NCBI GenBank assembly: GCA_014650415.1
Contig: BMUX01000007.1
Location: forward strand, 187,761-251,760
Origin: Streptomyces spiroverticillatus
Lineage (GTDB): Bacteria > Actinomycetota > Actinomycetes > Streptomycetales > Streptomycetaceae
DNA: 64,000 nucleotides
Direction of reading: 5' to 3'
Positions 33,201 to 40,658 of this stretch are shown here, one piece after another (position 1 is the first letter of the stretch; every line of letters begins with the position of its first letter). The position numbers were made by a program, and so were the translations under genes. The notes below the pieces were generated by a model. The model was not told the DNA's origin, did not search any database, and saw only the letters and a program-made list of their open reading frames with translations.

Positions 33201-33686
33201 GACGTGGAGGTCCAGATACTCGATCACGGCGCGCGCCGTGAACGGCAGCCCGTACAGGGCCACATGGGCGTCCACCCAGTGCTTGATGCCGCCGCTGTAG
33301 AAGTGGGAGCCGTCCTCGGCCATCGCCAGGACCGCGCCCGCACCCACCGGGTCCTGGCTGCCGGCCAGATGCGCCCGCGCCGCCTCGACCAGACCGGGCT
33401 CGCTCTCGGGCGATTCGAGGCACGCGGCGATCCGCGGGGCGGCCTTGGCGAGGCACTCCTCGAAGTCCGCGACCGCCGACTGCGAAGCCGCCGCCGGCTT
33501 GCGCGGGACGCTCCCGCGCCGGGGATGCAGCAACCGCCGCCAGGAGTCCGGCAGTACGAAGGTCTCCTCGTCCGGAATCACCACGGCGGCACCCTCGGCC
33601 TCCGGAGCCCGCGCCTCCCGGACCTCGGCCGAACCGCCCTCGGCCGAACCGCCCTCGACGTACTCCCCGTGCCCCACTGTCCCCAC
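30219..33686 (-). CDS. DUF4132 domain protein (YehI/MolR-like)
   Basis: A 1155-residue cytosolic protein. The C-terminal 300 residues contain the DUF4132 region (FMALKKDVRTLASDQVRRLE followed by a WHLVRRLVW segment). The long N-terminal part is made of helical HEAT-like repeats. It is the first gene of the five-gene operon, as yehI is in E. coli. The GTG start at 33686 is the longest option; several in-frame GTG codons follow within 30 bases and no strong ribosome site discriminates, so the first residues are uncertain. No enzymatic motif is recognised. Confidence 0.85.
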   Translation of the reverse strand: MGTVGHGEYVEGGSAEGGSAEVREARAPEAEGAAVVIPDEETFVLPDSWRRLLHPRRGSVPRKPAAASQSAVADFEECLAKAAPRIAACLESPESEPGLVEAARAHLAGSQDPVGAGAVLAMAEDGSHFYSGGIKHWVDAHVALYGLPFTARAVIEYLDLHVDTDLYRPRGKDASLKVLQQGLGSYRVTGRRALVDRARALLAACDEETYARTVEAVGRQLGTGRRRIVAAYLLPTETEWVEACCADPGSEGEQSGEVRALLMGALGSPEQLERLGGTSYLGRQGWSVATIATLAEGIGVAAEKPLIEQMSDAHLDSDGLRTVAKALAEFPTEEAFAALLHRVGDKKAGPALQEAVTRWPVRALRQLARASARDGSVAGQLLRGLVHGQRALVEAVLPSLPEDVAAVVRPLAEKSGRLPEATAGDLPAVLVSPPWTRTDGRIAAPRAVTGLTASAEASVVWLPGEREQWERTRSCYHDGYFGRRASELRPEEVRWALVENSMASAALFVLRPEEEVRPWLDSWSPSDIWDAEGLFEPVAARFGLDALGLLRRVAARRPALLGHVLLPFVDVVVARMMADWLTRPKSVSSIARSWFQRHGSSAAGLLVPNAVGKAGPARSSAERALRLIASQEGSEVVLAAAASYGEKAVEAVDVLLHADPLRAALPSKMPVVPVWAEAGLLPQITVRGGAAALPVESARHVLTMLALSKPGEPYPGVATVLEVCDRASLAEFGWALFEQWRLAGLPAQESWALHALGLIGDDGTVRRLTPLLRIWPGAGAHHRAVEGLEVLAAIGSDVALLHLHGIAQRVKFKALKAKAQEKIQQIAETLGLTGEQLADRLVPDLGLDTDGSTVVDYGTRKFTVGFDEQLRPYVRDADGKRLKDLPKPGAKDDAELAPAERKRFMALKKDVRTLASDQVRRLEAAMVAGRSWTAEEFRDLLVAHPLVWHLVRRLVWVSTPAGEGARGTAFRVAEDRTFADAEDDAFTVPEGAAVRLAHPLTLGEEAVSVWSEVFADYEILQPFAQLGRPVHRLTAEEATSGRLPRFEGLTVPTTKMLGLTKRGWDRGIPQDAGVENEITKKLGEDLYLVIDLDGGIAVGAIDVIPEQKLRMVGLYTRPEGHWSGRENGLRFGDLDPVASSELLADLTDLTEGAAK

Positions 33687-33843
33687 CCCATCGTGCCCGT
33701 GCCTGACGGCCCGCCGGACCGTCTTCGATCAAGTGCGAACACAGTAGCGAGCAGCACTGACAACGCCCCCGACGGCAGCCGCCGAAGACACCGCCCGAGC
33801 GGTGTTCCAGCAGGTCAGGGGCGTAGTGGAGGAAGTGGGAAGA

Positions 33844-34269
33844 TCAGGGGTACGCGGACAGCCCGTCCGCCCAGACCGGCGTCGTCCCCGCGAGCCGGCA
33901 CACCATCAAGTAGAGGGGGATCGGCGGGGTGTACGGAGCCGGGCCGTCCGGCCGGTGGATCAGCCGGGTGCGCGGAGCCGCGACGTACGCCCCGGCCGCG
34001 TACCGCGCGGGTTCCGGCCACGGCACCCCGAGGTCGGAACCGGAGGGGACGATCCACCACCAGTGCTCCCCCTCGCCGTACCCGTCGGCGAACACGCACC
34101 CGGGGCGCGGCAACTGCCGCAGCAGCCGCTGCCCGTGCCGGGCGGGCAGCCCGACCGCGTCGCAGCCGAGCGGGGTGTGGTCCAGGGAGGGCGGCAGCGG
34201 CAGCCGGGCGGGACCGCCCGCACCGGACCTGCGGACCCGGGTGAGCCGGGTGGCGAGGCGGTTGCTCAT
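33844..34269 (-). CDS. Conserved hypothetical protein next to the RsbW-like ATPase
   Basis: A 141-residue soluble protein, Pro- and Arg-rich, with a compact centre (PLGCDAVGLPARHGQRLLRQL, HWWWIVPSGSDLGVPWPEPARY) and no recognised catalytic motif. Its ATG overlaps the stop of the ATP-binding gene by four bases, so it is translated with it. Proteins of this look are found beside anti-sigma-like ATPases in Streptomyces. A triple Trp and the small size suggest a binding role; function unknown. Confidence 0.75.
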   Translation of the reverse strand: MSNRLATRLTRVRRSGAGGPARLPLPPSLDHTPLGCDAVGLPARHGQRLLRQLPRPGCVFADGYGEGEHWWWIVPSGSDLGVPWPEPARYAAGAYVAAPRTRLIHRPDGPAPYTPPIPLYLMVCRLAGTTPVWADGLSAYP

Positions 34270-34916
34270 CGCAGCGCGCCGCCCTGCACGGAAGGCTCCG
34301 GCGAGGACACATCGGCATCCGGACCGTCACTCGTCAAGTCCGCTGGTCCGTCACCCGTCACGTCCACCGGACCGTCACCCAGCAAATCCGCGCACAGAGA
34401 AGCCCCGAGAGCCGCCCCCATCCCCGATTCGTCGCACTTGTGCGGCAGCTCCGCCCACACCGTGCGCCCCGAGTCCAGGTCGTTCTCCTGCGAGCCCCAG
34501 GAGTCGCACATCCCGTCCACGAGCACCAGCCCGCGCCCGTGCTCCCCCGCGTCCTGCGCGGTGCGCCGCAGCCGGGGCCCCTGCGGGCCGATGCCCTCGT
34601 CGCGCACCGCGATCCGCAACTTCCCGTCGGCGTCGACCAGTTCGCAGCGCACCCGCGCGCTGCCCGTGTGGATCACCGCGTTGGTGACGAGTTCCGAGAC
34701 GACCAGGCAGGCGGCGAAGCCGACGTCCTCTCCCAGGCCCCAGTCGGTCAGCCGGTCCGCCGTCAGGTGCCGTGCGCGCGCGACCGACTCCGGACATGCG
34801 GGCAGGGCGAAACCGTACCGGCGGACGCAGGCCTCCTGAATCGGGCCCGCGACCGGGGAGAAGAGCGTGGAGCCAGGTACCACGACCGCATCCTTAACCA
34901 AGGGGGGAGCGACCAC
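34266..34916 (-). CDS. RsbW-like ATP-binding protein (Scr3/AbaA module type)
   Basis: A 216-residue protein with a GHKL/HATPase fold: N box in CLVVSELVTNAVIHTG, G1 box in IAVRDEGIG and G2-like HGRGLVLVDGMCDSWG. These stand-alone kinase-like domains act as anti-sigma or signalling switches beside XRE plus DUF397 pairs in Streptomyces. The C-terminal 40 residues are a low-complexity tail encoded by a 24-bp repeat (separate entry). It diverges from the XRE-DUF397 pair; the GTG start is flanked by a 9-bp inverted repeat. Target unknown. Confidence 0.88.
   Translation of the reverse strand: MVAPPLVKDAVVVPGSTLFSPVAGPIQEACVRRYGFALPACPESVARARHLTADRLTDWGLGEDVGFAACLVVSELVTNAVIHTGSARVRCELVDADGKLRIAVRDEGIGPQGPRLRRTAQDAGEHGRGLVLVDGMCDSWGSQENDLDSGRTVWAELPHKCDESGMGAALGASLCADLLGDGPVDVTGDGPADLTSDGPDADVSSPEPSVQGGALR
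34321..34392. repeat. 24-bp tandem repeat, three copies, in a coding tail
   Basis: Three 24-bp units (34321-34344, 34345-34368, 34369-34392) encode an Asp-Gly-Pro-rich eight-residue motif at the end of the ATP-binding protein. Unit length is a multiple of three, so copy-number change would alter tail length without shifting the frame. Confidence 0.8.
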
Positions 34917-34917
34917 C

Positions 34918-35028
34918 GTGCACCGCCTCCCCCGATGCGGTGCACGGTAGCCGCGTGAACCAGTTCACACCTCAACTCTCCCTCTGACCCCGCCACTTGG
35001 CAAGGGGCACTCTGAAATTTCCAGAGTG
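34918..35028. promoter_or_regulatory. Divergent control region with three inverted repeats
   Basis: GTGCACCGC (34918-34926) and GCGGTGCAC (34937-34945) form a perfect 9-bp repeat abutting the start of the ATP-binding gene. GTGAAC-CA-GTTCAC lies at 34955-34968. CACTCTG-AAATTTC-CAGAGTG lies at 35008-35028, about 97 bases before the XRE gene. The last is a plausible operator for the XRE protein. Assignment is inference. Confidence 0.5.
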
Positions 35029-35124
35029 TCGTTTCGTAGATCAAGACCGCATGGCACACTGCATCGCAACAGCACGTAGAGCACAATCGCCATTCAGTGA
35101 CGGTGAGTTACGGGGAGGTTTCCC

Positions 35125-35985
35125 ATGAGTGAACCGCGGTCCGCCCCGACCGTCGGGCAGGTGGTGCTCGGCAAGCGCCTCCAAGACCTCCGTGAACGCG
35201 CGGGCCTCACGCGCGACCAGGCCGCCAAGGTGCTGCACGTCGCACCGGCCACCGTGCGCAGGATGGAGACCGCGGAGGTCGCCCTCAAGATCCCGTACGT
35301 ACAGATCCTGCTGAAGGAGTACGGCTGCAGCGAGGCCGACGGCGAGGCGTTCGTCCGGCTCGCCCAGGAGGCCAACCAGCCCGGCTGGTGGCAGCGGTTC
35401 CACGCGATCCTGCCCGACTGGTTCAGCATGTACGTGAGCCTGGAGGGCGCCGCCTCCGTCATCCGCACCTACGACCCGCACTTCGTCCCCGGCCTCCTCC
35501 AGACCGAGGACTACGCGCGCGCCGTCATGCGCAGCGGGGTCGTCGGGCAGACCCGGCCCGAGGACATCGAGCGGTACGTCGCGTTGCGGATGCAACGCCA
35601 GGCACTGCTCACCGGACCGGACGCGCCGACCCTGTGGGCGATCATGGACGAAACGGTCCTGCGCCGCATGGCCGGCGGCCCCGACGTCATGCGCGCCCAG
35701 GCGGACCGCCTCCTGGAGGCGGCCGAACTGCCCAATGTGACCCTCCAGCTCGCCGAATTCAGCAGCGGCCCGCACCCGGGCACCTTCGGCCCCTTCATCC
35801 TCTTCCGCTTCGCCGTGCCGGAACTCCCCGACATGGCCTACAGCGAGTACCTGACCGGCGCGGTCTACCTCGACGCGCGCCCCGAGGTGGCCACCCACCT
35901 CGAAGTCATGGACCGCATGGCGGCGCAGGCCGCCACCGCGTCACGCACCAAGGAGATCCTCGCGGATTTCCGCAAGGAGCTCTGA
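35125..35985 (+). CDS. XRE regulator with DUF5753 domain (WhiJ/Scr1 type)
   Basis: A 286-residue regulator. Residues about 10-70 form the HTH (LRERAGLTRDQAAKVLHVAPATVRRMET). Residues about 95-275 form the DUF5753/Scr1-type domain with EGAASVIRTYDPHFVPGLLQTEDYARAV and the ELPNVTLQLAEFSSGPHP block. GGGGAGG precedes the ATG. It is followed after six bases by a DUF397 gene, the standard pair in Streptomyces; the S. coelicolor Scr1-Scr2 pair behaves as a toxin-antitoxin-like regulatory couple and WhiJ acts in development. Confidence 0.93.
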   Translation: MSEPRSAPTVGQVVLGKRLQDLRERAGLTRDQAAKVLHVAPATVRRMETAEVALKIPYVQILLKEYGCSEADGEAFVRLAQEANQPGWWQRFHAILPDWFSMYVSLEGAASVIRTYDPHFVPGLLQTEDYARAVMRSGVVGQTRPEDIERYVALRMQRQALLTGPDAPTLWAIMDETVLRRMAGGPDVMRAQADRLLEAAELPNVTLQLAEFSSGPHPGTFGPFILFRFAVPELPDMAYSEYLTGAVYLDARPEVATHLEVMDRMAAQAATASRTKEILADFRKEL

Positions 35986-35991
35986 ACCGTC

Positions 35992-36300
35992 ATGTCCCAC
36001 ATCCCCCGCACCCCCCGCCCGGACCGGCGCGCCGCCCGCCGCTCCGAGCTCCGCCCCGGCCGCCGCATCTACAACGGCATGCCCGCCGCCGACCTGCCCG
36101 CCGACGGCTGGACCAAGCCCTGGAGCGGCGGCAACGGCGGCGCCTGCGTCGAGGCCATGAAGCTCGCCGACGGCCGCGTCGCCGTCCGCCAGTCGACCGA
36201 CCCGGACGGACCCGCCCTCATCTACACCCCCGGCGAGATCGCCGCCTTCATTCAAGGCGCGAAGGCCGGCAAGGCAGACTTCCTCCTCACCTCAACCTGA
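35992..36300 (+). CDS. DUF397 protein (Scr2 type), long N-terminus
   Basis: A 102-residue protein. The C-terminal 60 residues are the DUF397 fold: WTKPWSGGNGGACVEAMKLADGRVAVRQSTDP followed by IYTPGEIAAFIQGAKAGKAD. DUF397 proteins usually have 60-80 residues, so the basic N-terminal extension (PRPDRRAARRSELRPGRRIY) is notable; an internal ATG at 36079 would give the usual size. It partners the upstream XRE protein. Confidence 0.9.
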   Translation: MSHIPRTPRPDRRAARRSELRPGRRIYNGMPAADLPADGWTKPWSGGNGGACVEAMKLADGRVAVRQSTDPDGPALIYTPGEIAAFIQGAKAGKADFLLTST

Positions 36301-36370
36301 ACACCGTCAGCACATGAGCACCCCTCAGCACCCCTTATCCCAGCGCCACTTGACCTCCCAGGAGACCCCC

Positions 36371-37195
36371 ATGACCGGGCAGGACCGCCCCACCGGCAGC
36401 TCCCCCTCCATCGAGATCGACACGAGCAAGCCGCATCCTGCCCGGATGTACGACTGGTTCCTGGGCGGCAAGGACAACTACCCCGTCGACGAGGAGATGG
36501 CCAAGCAGCTCCTCCAACTCGACCCGCGCGGACGGGAGATGGCCCGCGTCAACCGCGCCGTCATGCACCGTGCCACCCGCTGGCTCGCCGAGAACGGCAT
36601 CCGTCAGTTCCTCGACATCGGCACCGGCATCCCCACCGAGCCCAACCTGCACCAGATAGCCCAGGCCGCCGCCCCCGAGTCCCGCATCGTCTACTGCGAC
36701 TACGACCCCATCGTCCTCGCCCACGCCGAGGCCCTGCTGCGCAGCACCCCCGAGGGCGTCACCGAGTACATCCAGGCGGACGCCCGCGAGCCCGAGTCGA
36801 TCCTGGAGCACGCCGGCAAGATCCTGGACTTCGACCGCCCGATCGCGCTCTCGCTGGTCGCCCTGCTGCACTTCGTCGGCGACGAGGACGGTGCGTACGA
36901 GATCGTACGGAGCCTCATGGACCGTCTGGCGAGCGGCAGTTACCTCGTCCTCTCCCACGTGGCCCGCGACTTCGACCCGGAGGGCGCGGACAAGGCGGCC
37001 GCCATGTACAAGGCGCGCGGGCTCACCCTCCAGCCGCGCTCGCGCGAGGAGGTCGCCCGCTTCTTCGAGGGGTACGAGCTGGTGGAACCCGGCGTCTCCC
37101 TGGCCGCCGAGTGGCGCCCGGAGCTGGGCGAGGTCGTCCCGGTCCAGGGCGACGACCCGATCCCGGGCTGGGTGGGCGTCGCCCGCAAGGCCTGA
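36371..37195 (+). CDS. SAM-dependent methyltransferase, SCO/DUF574 family
   Basis: A 274-residue protein of the actinobacterial PF04672-type methyltransferase family. Conserved features are PHPARMYDWFLGGKDNYPVD at the start, the SAM-binding FLDIGTGIPT, and VYCDYDPIVLAHAEALL. The start at 36371 has GGAGA upstream and fits the family N-terminus; ATG 36314 lacks this. It lies 70 bases after the DUF397 gene on the same strand; such methyltransferases are often near XRE-DUF397 pairs. Substrate unknown. Confidence 0.9.
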   Translation: MTGQDRPTGSSPSIEIDTSKPHPARMYDWFLGGKDNYPVDEEMAKQLLQLDPRGREMARVNRAVMHRATRWLAENGIRQFLDIGTGIPTEPNLHQIAQAAAPESRIVYCDYDPIVLAHAEALLRSTPEGVTEYIQADAREPESILEHAGKILDFDRPIALSLVALLHFVGDEDGAYEIVRSLMDRLASGSYLVLSHVARDFDPEGADKAAAMYKARGLTLQPRSREEVARFFEGYELVEPGVSLAAEWRPELGEVVPVQGDDPIPGWVGVARKA

Positions 37196-37266
37196 CCTGC
37201 ACAAGCAAGTCCCGGACCGCACCAGCAAGTCCCCGACCGCACAAGCAAGTCCTGACCTGCACAAGC
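37194..37266. repeat. About 20-bp imperfect tandem repeat, 3.6 copies
   Basis: Units at 37194-37214, 37215-37234, 37235-37253 and a partial unit to 37266 share the core GCACAAGCAAGTCC. The first unit begins within the methyltransferase stop codon. Unit length drifts (21, 20, 19), as in a decaying minisatellite. Confidence 0.8.
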
Positions 37267-37301
37267 GTGGTGGCCGTCTCGTTCTTCGAGGCGGCCACCA
37301 C
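37267..37301 (+). terminator. Terminator after the methyltransferase
   Basis: GTGGTGGCCG (37267-37276) pairs perfectly with CGGCCACCAC (37292-37301), with further pairing of CTCG/CGAG inside the loop. A strong hairpin without a U-tract. Confidence 0.75.
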
Positions 37302-37357
37302 TGCGTTGTGCGCCACCCTCACGTGTAAGCGCGTACATTCCTGGCCTGTCGCACCTC

Positions 37358-37386
37358 TTGACCCACCTGTAACAACCCCCTAGCTT
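37358..37386 (+). promoter_or_regulatory. Candidate promoter of the GH3 gene
   Basis: TTGACC (37358-37363) and TAGCTT (37381-37386) are separated by 17 bases, about 75 bases before the GH3 start. It is a good match to the vegetative consensus. The 5' leader would be about 65 nt. Confidence 0.5.
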
Positions 37387-37458
37387 CCACTCAACACTTG
37401 ATGATCCGCACGCAATTCACGGCTACTTCTCGGCAGTACGTCTTCAGAGGGTGAACGC

Positions 37459-39780
37459 ATGAGTGGTGTGAGACGACGCAGCGTCCTGGCTGCGTTCGGC
37501 GGGACGGTCGCAGCGGGGGCGGTGGCGGGCGGCACGGGTGCCGCCCAGGCCGCGGAAGCGGCGGAGATGGGGGCGGCAGCCGCCCCCAAGCCGGGCCGTC
37601 CCGGCCGGAACCGCTACGAGCGCGAGATATCCGCGCTCCTGCGCAAGATGACCGTCGACGAGAAGCTGGGCCAGCTCCAGCAGCTGCCCTGGTCCTGGGA
37701 CACCGGCCCGGGCGGCGGCGGCACCGAGGCCGCCACCAAGGCGGCCCGCGAGGGGCGGCTCGGCTCCGTCCTGTCCATCTACGGCGGCAAGGCCAACAAC
37801 GCCCTCCAGAAGATCGCCGTCGAGGAGACCCGCCTCGGCATTCCGCTTCTGTACGGCTTCGACGTCATCCACGGCCTCTGGACGACCTTCCCGATCCCGC
37901 TCGCCCAGGCCGCCAGCTTCGACCCGGCCGTCGCCGCCACCGACGCCGAGGTCTCCGCCAAGGAGGCCCGTACCAACGGCATTCACTGGACGTTCGCCCC
38001 CATGATGGACGTCACCCACGAGCCCCGCTGGGGCCGCATCGCTGAGGGCAACGGCGAAGACCCTTACCTCACAGCGGAGTTGGCGAAGGCGAAGGTGCTC
38101 GCCTACCAGGGCACCGCCAAGGGCCGCGACCTGAAGGCCAAGGACAAGCTGGCCGCCTGCGCCAAGCACTACGTCGCCTACGGCGGCGCCGAGGGCGGCC
38201 GCGACTACAACACGGTGATCGTCTCCGAGTCGCAGCTCCGCAACTACTACCTCCCGCCCTTCAAGGCCGCGATCGACGCCGACTGCGCCACCGTTATGGC
38301 GTCCTTCAACACCATCAACGGCGTTCCCGCACACGGCAATTCGCACACCCTCAACGAGATCCTCAAGGACGAGTGGGACTTCGACGGCCTCGTCGTCTCC
38401 GACTGGACCGGCGTCCAGGAACTCATCCCGCACGGCTTCGCCGCCGACGGCGCCGAGGCCGCCCGTCTGGGCCTCAACGCCGGCGTCGACATGGAGATGA
38501 CCAGCACCCACCTGGTCACCAACGGCAAGAAGCTGCTGCGCTCCGGCCAGATCTCCGAGCGCCGCCTCGACGACGCCGTCCGCCGCGTCCTGCGCCTGAA
38601 GTACGAACTCGGCCTCTTCGAGAACCCGTACGTCGACGAGGCCGCCGTCATCGGCGAGCCGACCCCGGAGACCCGCAAGGCCGCCCGCGACACCGCCGCC
38701 CGCTCGATGGTGCTGCTGAAGAACGACAAGAAGGCCCTGCCGCTCGCCCCCACCACCAAGTCCGTCGCCGTCGTCGGCCCGTTCGGCGACTCCAAGGACC
38801 TCCTCGGCGCGTGGGCCTTCCCCTTCGCCGCGAAGAAGGCTCCCGCGATCACCGTCCTGGAGGGTGTGAAGGCCGCCGTCCCGGACGCCAAGGTGACGTA
38901 CGCACTGGGTGTCGACGCCGACGGCAAGGACACCAGCAAGATCCCCGCCGCCGTCGACGCGGCGAAGGCCGCCGACGTGACCGTGGTCGTCGTCGGCGAG
39001 GCCGCCGCGCTCAGCGGAGAGGCCGCAGCCCGCTCCGACATCAGCCTCCCCGGCGGCCAGGAGCAGCTCATCGCGGCGATCGCCGCCACCGGAAAGCCCT
39101 TCGTGGTCGTCCTCGTCAACGGCCGCCCGCTCACCGTCGGCGACTGGCTGGCCTCCGCGCCGGCCGTCCTGGAGGCCTGGCACGGCGGCACCGAGGCGGG
39201 CAACGCCGTCGCCGACGTCCTGTTCGGCAAGGTCAACCCGGGCGGCAAGCTCCCGGTCACCTTCCCCCGCACGGTCGGCCAGATCCCCATCTACTACAAC
39301 CACGAGTCGACGGGCCGCCCCTACGACCCGAAGAACAAGTACACGTCCAAGTACCTCGACCTGCCGAACGGCCCCGAATTCGCCTTCGGCCACGGCCTCA
39401 GCTACACCACCTTCGAGACGAGCGCCCCGAAGCTCGGCCGCGACAGCGTCTCCGCCCGCGCCCTGCGCTCCGGCGACACCGTCGAGGTCTCCGTCACCGT
39501 CACCAACACCGGCACCCGGGAAGGCGACGAGGTCGTGCAGCTGTACGTCCACGACAAGTTCGCCAGCATCGTCCAGCCGGTCCGCAAGCTGCGCGGCTTC
39601 CGCCGGGTGACGCTCGCGGCCGGCAAGTCCACCACCGTGCGCTTCCCGCTCGGCGCGGACGACCTCGGCTTCTGGACCAACTCCGAGGACGGCAAGTTCG
39701 TGATCGAGCCGGGCGACATCGACGTCTACGTCGGCACCAGCTCGGACGCGACCGCCAAGGCGGCACTGAAGATCACCTGA
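37459..39780 (+). CDS. Tat-exported GH3 beta-glucosidase
   Basis: A 773-residue glycoside hydrolase family 3 enzyme. A twin-arginine signal (RRRSVLAAFGG) and Ala-rich cleavage zone precede the (beta/alpha)8 domain. The catalytic nucleophile is Asp315 in GLVVSDWTG; KHYVAYGGAEGGRDYN and the HWTFAPMMDVTHEPRWGR block are typical of BglX-like exo-glucosidases. The alpha/beta sandwich (about 400-620) and a C-terminal fibronectin-III-like domain (about 660-760, FGHGLSYTTFE leading in) complete the usual three-domain layout. GAGGGTG precedes the ATG. It likely releases glucose from cello- or other oligosaccharides outside the cell. Transcribed alone between two terminators. Confidence 0.94.
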   Translation: MSGVRRRSVLAAFGGTVAAGAVAGGTGAAQAAEAAEMGAAAAPKPGRPGRNRYEREISALLRKMTVDEKLGQLQQLPWSWDTGPGGGGTEAATKAAREGRLGSVLSIYGGKANNALQKIAVEETRLGIPLLYGFDVIHGLWTTFPIPLAQAASFDPAVAATDAEVSAKEARTNGIHWTFAPMMDVTHEPRWGRIAEGNGEDPYLTAELAKAKVLAYQGTAKGRDLKAKDKLAACAKHYVAYGGAEGGRDYNTVIVSESQLRNYYLPPFKAAIDADCATVMASFNTINGVPAHGNSHTLNEILKDEWDFDGLVVSDWTGVQELIPHGFAADGAEAARLGLNAGVDMEMTSTHLVTNGKKLLRSGQISERRLDDAVRRVLRLKYELGLFENPYVDEAAVIGEPTPETRKAARDTAARSMVLLKNDKKALPLAPTTKSVAVVGPFGDSKDLLGAWAFPFAAKKAPAITVLEGVKAAVPDAKVTYALGVDADGKDTSKIPAAVDAAKAADVTVVVVGEAAALSGEAAARSDISLPGGQEQLIAAIAATGKPFVVVLVNGRPLTVGDWLASAPAVLEAWHGGTEAGNAVADVLFGKVNPGGKLPVTFPRTVGQIPIYYNHESTGRPYDPKNKYTSKYLDLPNGPEFAFGHGLSYTTFETSAPKLGRDSVSARALRSGDTVEVSVTVTNTGTREGDEVVQLYVHDKFASIVQPVRKLRGFRRVTLAAGKSTTVRFPLGADDLGFWTNSEDGKFVIEPGDIDVYVGTSSDATAKAALKIT

Positions 39781-39788
39781 GCAAGGGA

Positions 39789-39820
39789 AAGGGGCGGGGA
39801 GTCCGAACTCCCCGCCCCTT
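39789..39820. terminator. Bidirectional terminator
   Basis: A perfect 14-bp stem, AAGGGGCGGGGAGT (39789-39802) with ACTCCCCGCCCCTT (39807-39820), and a CCGA loop. It stands between the GH3 gene and the convergent secreted-protein gene and can serve both. Confidence 0.92.
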
Positions 39821-39839
39821 AGTTATTTGTGACGTTACG

Positions 39840-40658
39840 TCAGTAGCCCTGCGGCACCCGCGCCGGACGTCCCGACCCGCGCGTCATCGCATACCCCGCG
39901 ACACCCGCCAGCGCGGCCAGCACCGCGCCGCCGGCCGTCCACAGCCACCGGCTCGACCAGGTGCCGGACGCCCAGCCGCCCTCGGGCGACGCCTGCACCG
40001 AGATCTGCCGCGGCTCGCCCTTCGCGTCGTCCTGCACCGTCGTCGCCCCCGGCACCAACGGCGCCGTCAGCGCACCGTCGACCGCCTTCGACCCGCCCGC
40101 GTCGACCACGGCGGGCTGCACCTCGGCCTTCACCGGCAGCCCCAGGTCGTCGTCGGCGAGAGAGGTCACCGTCAGACGTACGAAATAGGACCCCGGCAGC
40201 GGATCGTTCGACGACTGCTCGGCCCAGGACCGGACGGTCCGCAGGTGGCAGGCCAGCGACACCGAAGTGGCCTCCTTCGGCGCGGTCGCCGTCGAGGATC
40301 CGTAGGTGCACGCCTGCTTCCTGCGCAGCCCGTCGTACACGTCCAGCTGCCAGGTCTGCGCCCCGTGCCGCTGCGCGGACTCCGGAAGGGCGACCTTGGC
40401 CCGTACGGTCGCGTCCTGACCGGCGTCGGCCGGGAACACCCAGTACAGGTAGTCGCCGGTCGAGGCGCCCGCCGTGGCGAGCTGCCCCGACTTCACGGCC
40501 GTGGCGGTACGGAACGACGTCCCGGCCTCGGTCGGCGCGGCGGACTCACCGGCGGACGGCGACGGCGAGGGCGTCTCGTCCGCGCCCGCCGCAGGAGCGG
40601 CGCCCAGAACGGCGAGCGCGGCCAGCAGCGCACCGCTCACCACACGTGTCGTACGCAT
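39840..40658 (-). CDS. Secreted membrane-anchored protein downstream of the VWA gene
   Basis: A 272-residue protein with an N-terminal signal peptide (TTRVVSGALLAALAVLG, cleavage near AAGADE), a Ser/Pro-rich spacer, a beta-rich extracellular domain (GDYLYWVFPADAGQDATVRAKV) and one C-terminal membrane helix with a short basic tail. The ATG overlaps the VWA stop by one base (TGATG), so an upstream extension is rejected. It has the same overall plan as its VWA neighbour, suggesting the two form a cell-surface complex. No known function. Confidence 0.82.
   Translation of the reverse strand: MRTTRVVSGALLAALAVLGAAPAAGADETPSPSPSAGESAAPTEAGTSFRTATAVKSGQLATAGASTGDYLYWVFPADAGQDATVRAKVALPESAQRHGAQTWQLDVYDGLRRKQACTYGSSTATAPKEATSVSLACHLRTVRSWAEQSSNDPLPGSYFVRLTVTSLADDDLGLPVKAEVQPAVVDAGGSKAVDGALTAPLVPGATTVQDDAKGEPRQISVQASPEGGWASGTWSSRWLWTAGGAVLAALAGVAGYAMTRGSGRPARVPQGY

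Noticed and set aside
31716..34244. An 842-codon plus-strand frame
   Set aside because: Opposite DUF4132; Arg/His/Gln-rich translation typical of a GC shadow.
35125..36300. XRE-DUF397 pair as a classical toxin-antitoxin system
   Set aside because: The families are mainly linked to regulation and development in Streptomyces; no toxin active site is visible, so I describe it as a regulatory module.
37194..37301. A small RNA or riboswitch between the methyltransferase and GH3 genes
   Set aside because: The repeats and single hairpin are explained by a minisatellite and terminator; no conserved riboswitch core was recognised.
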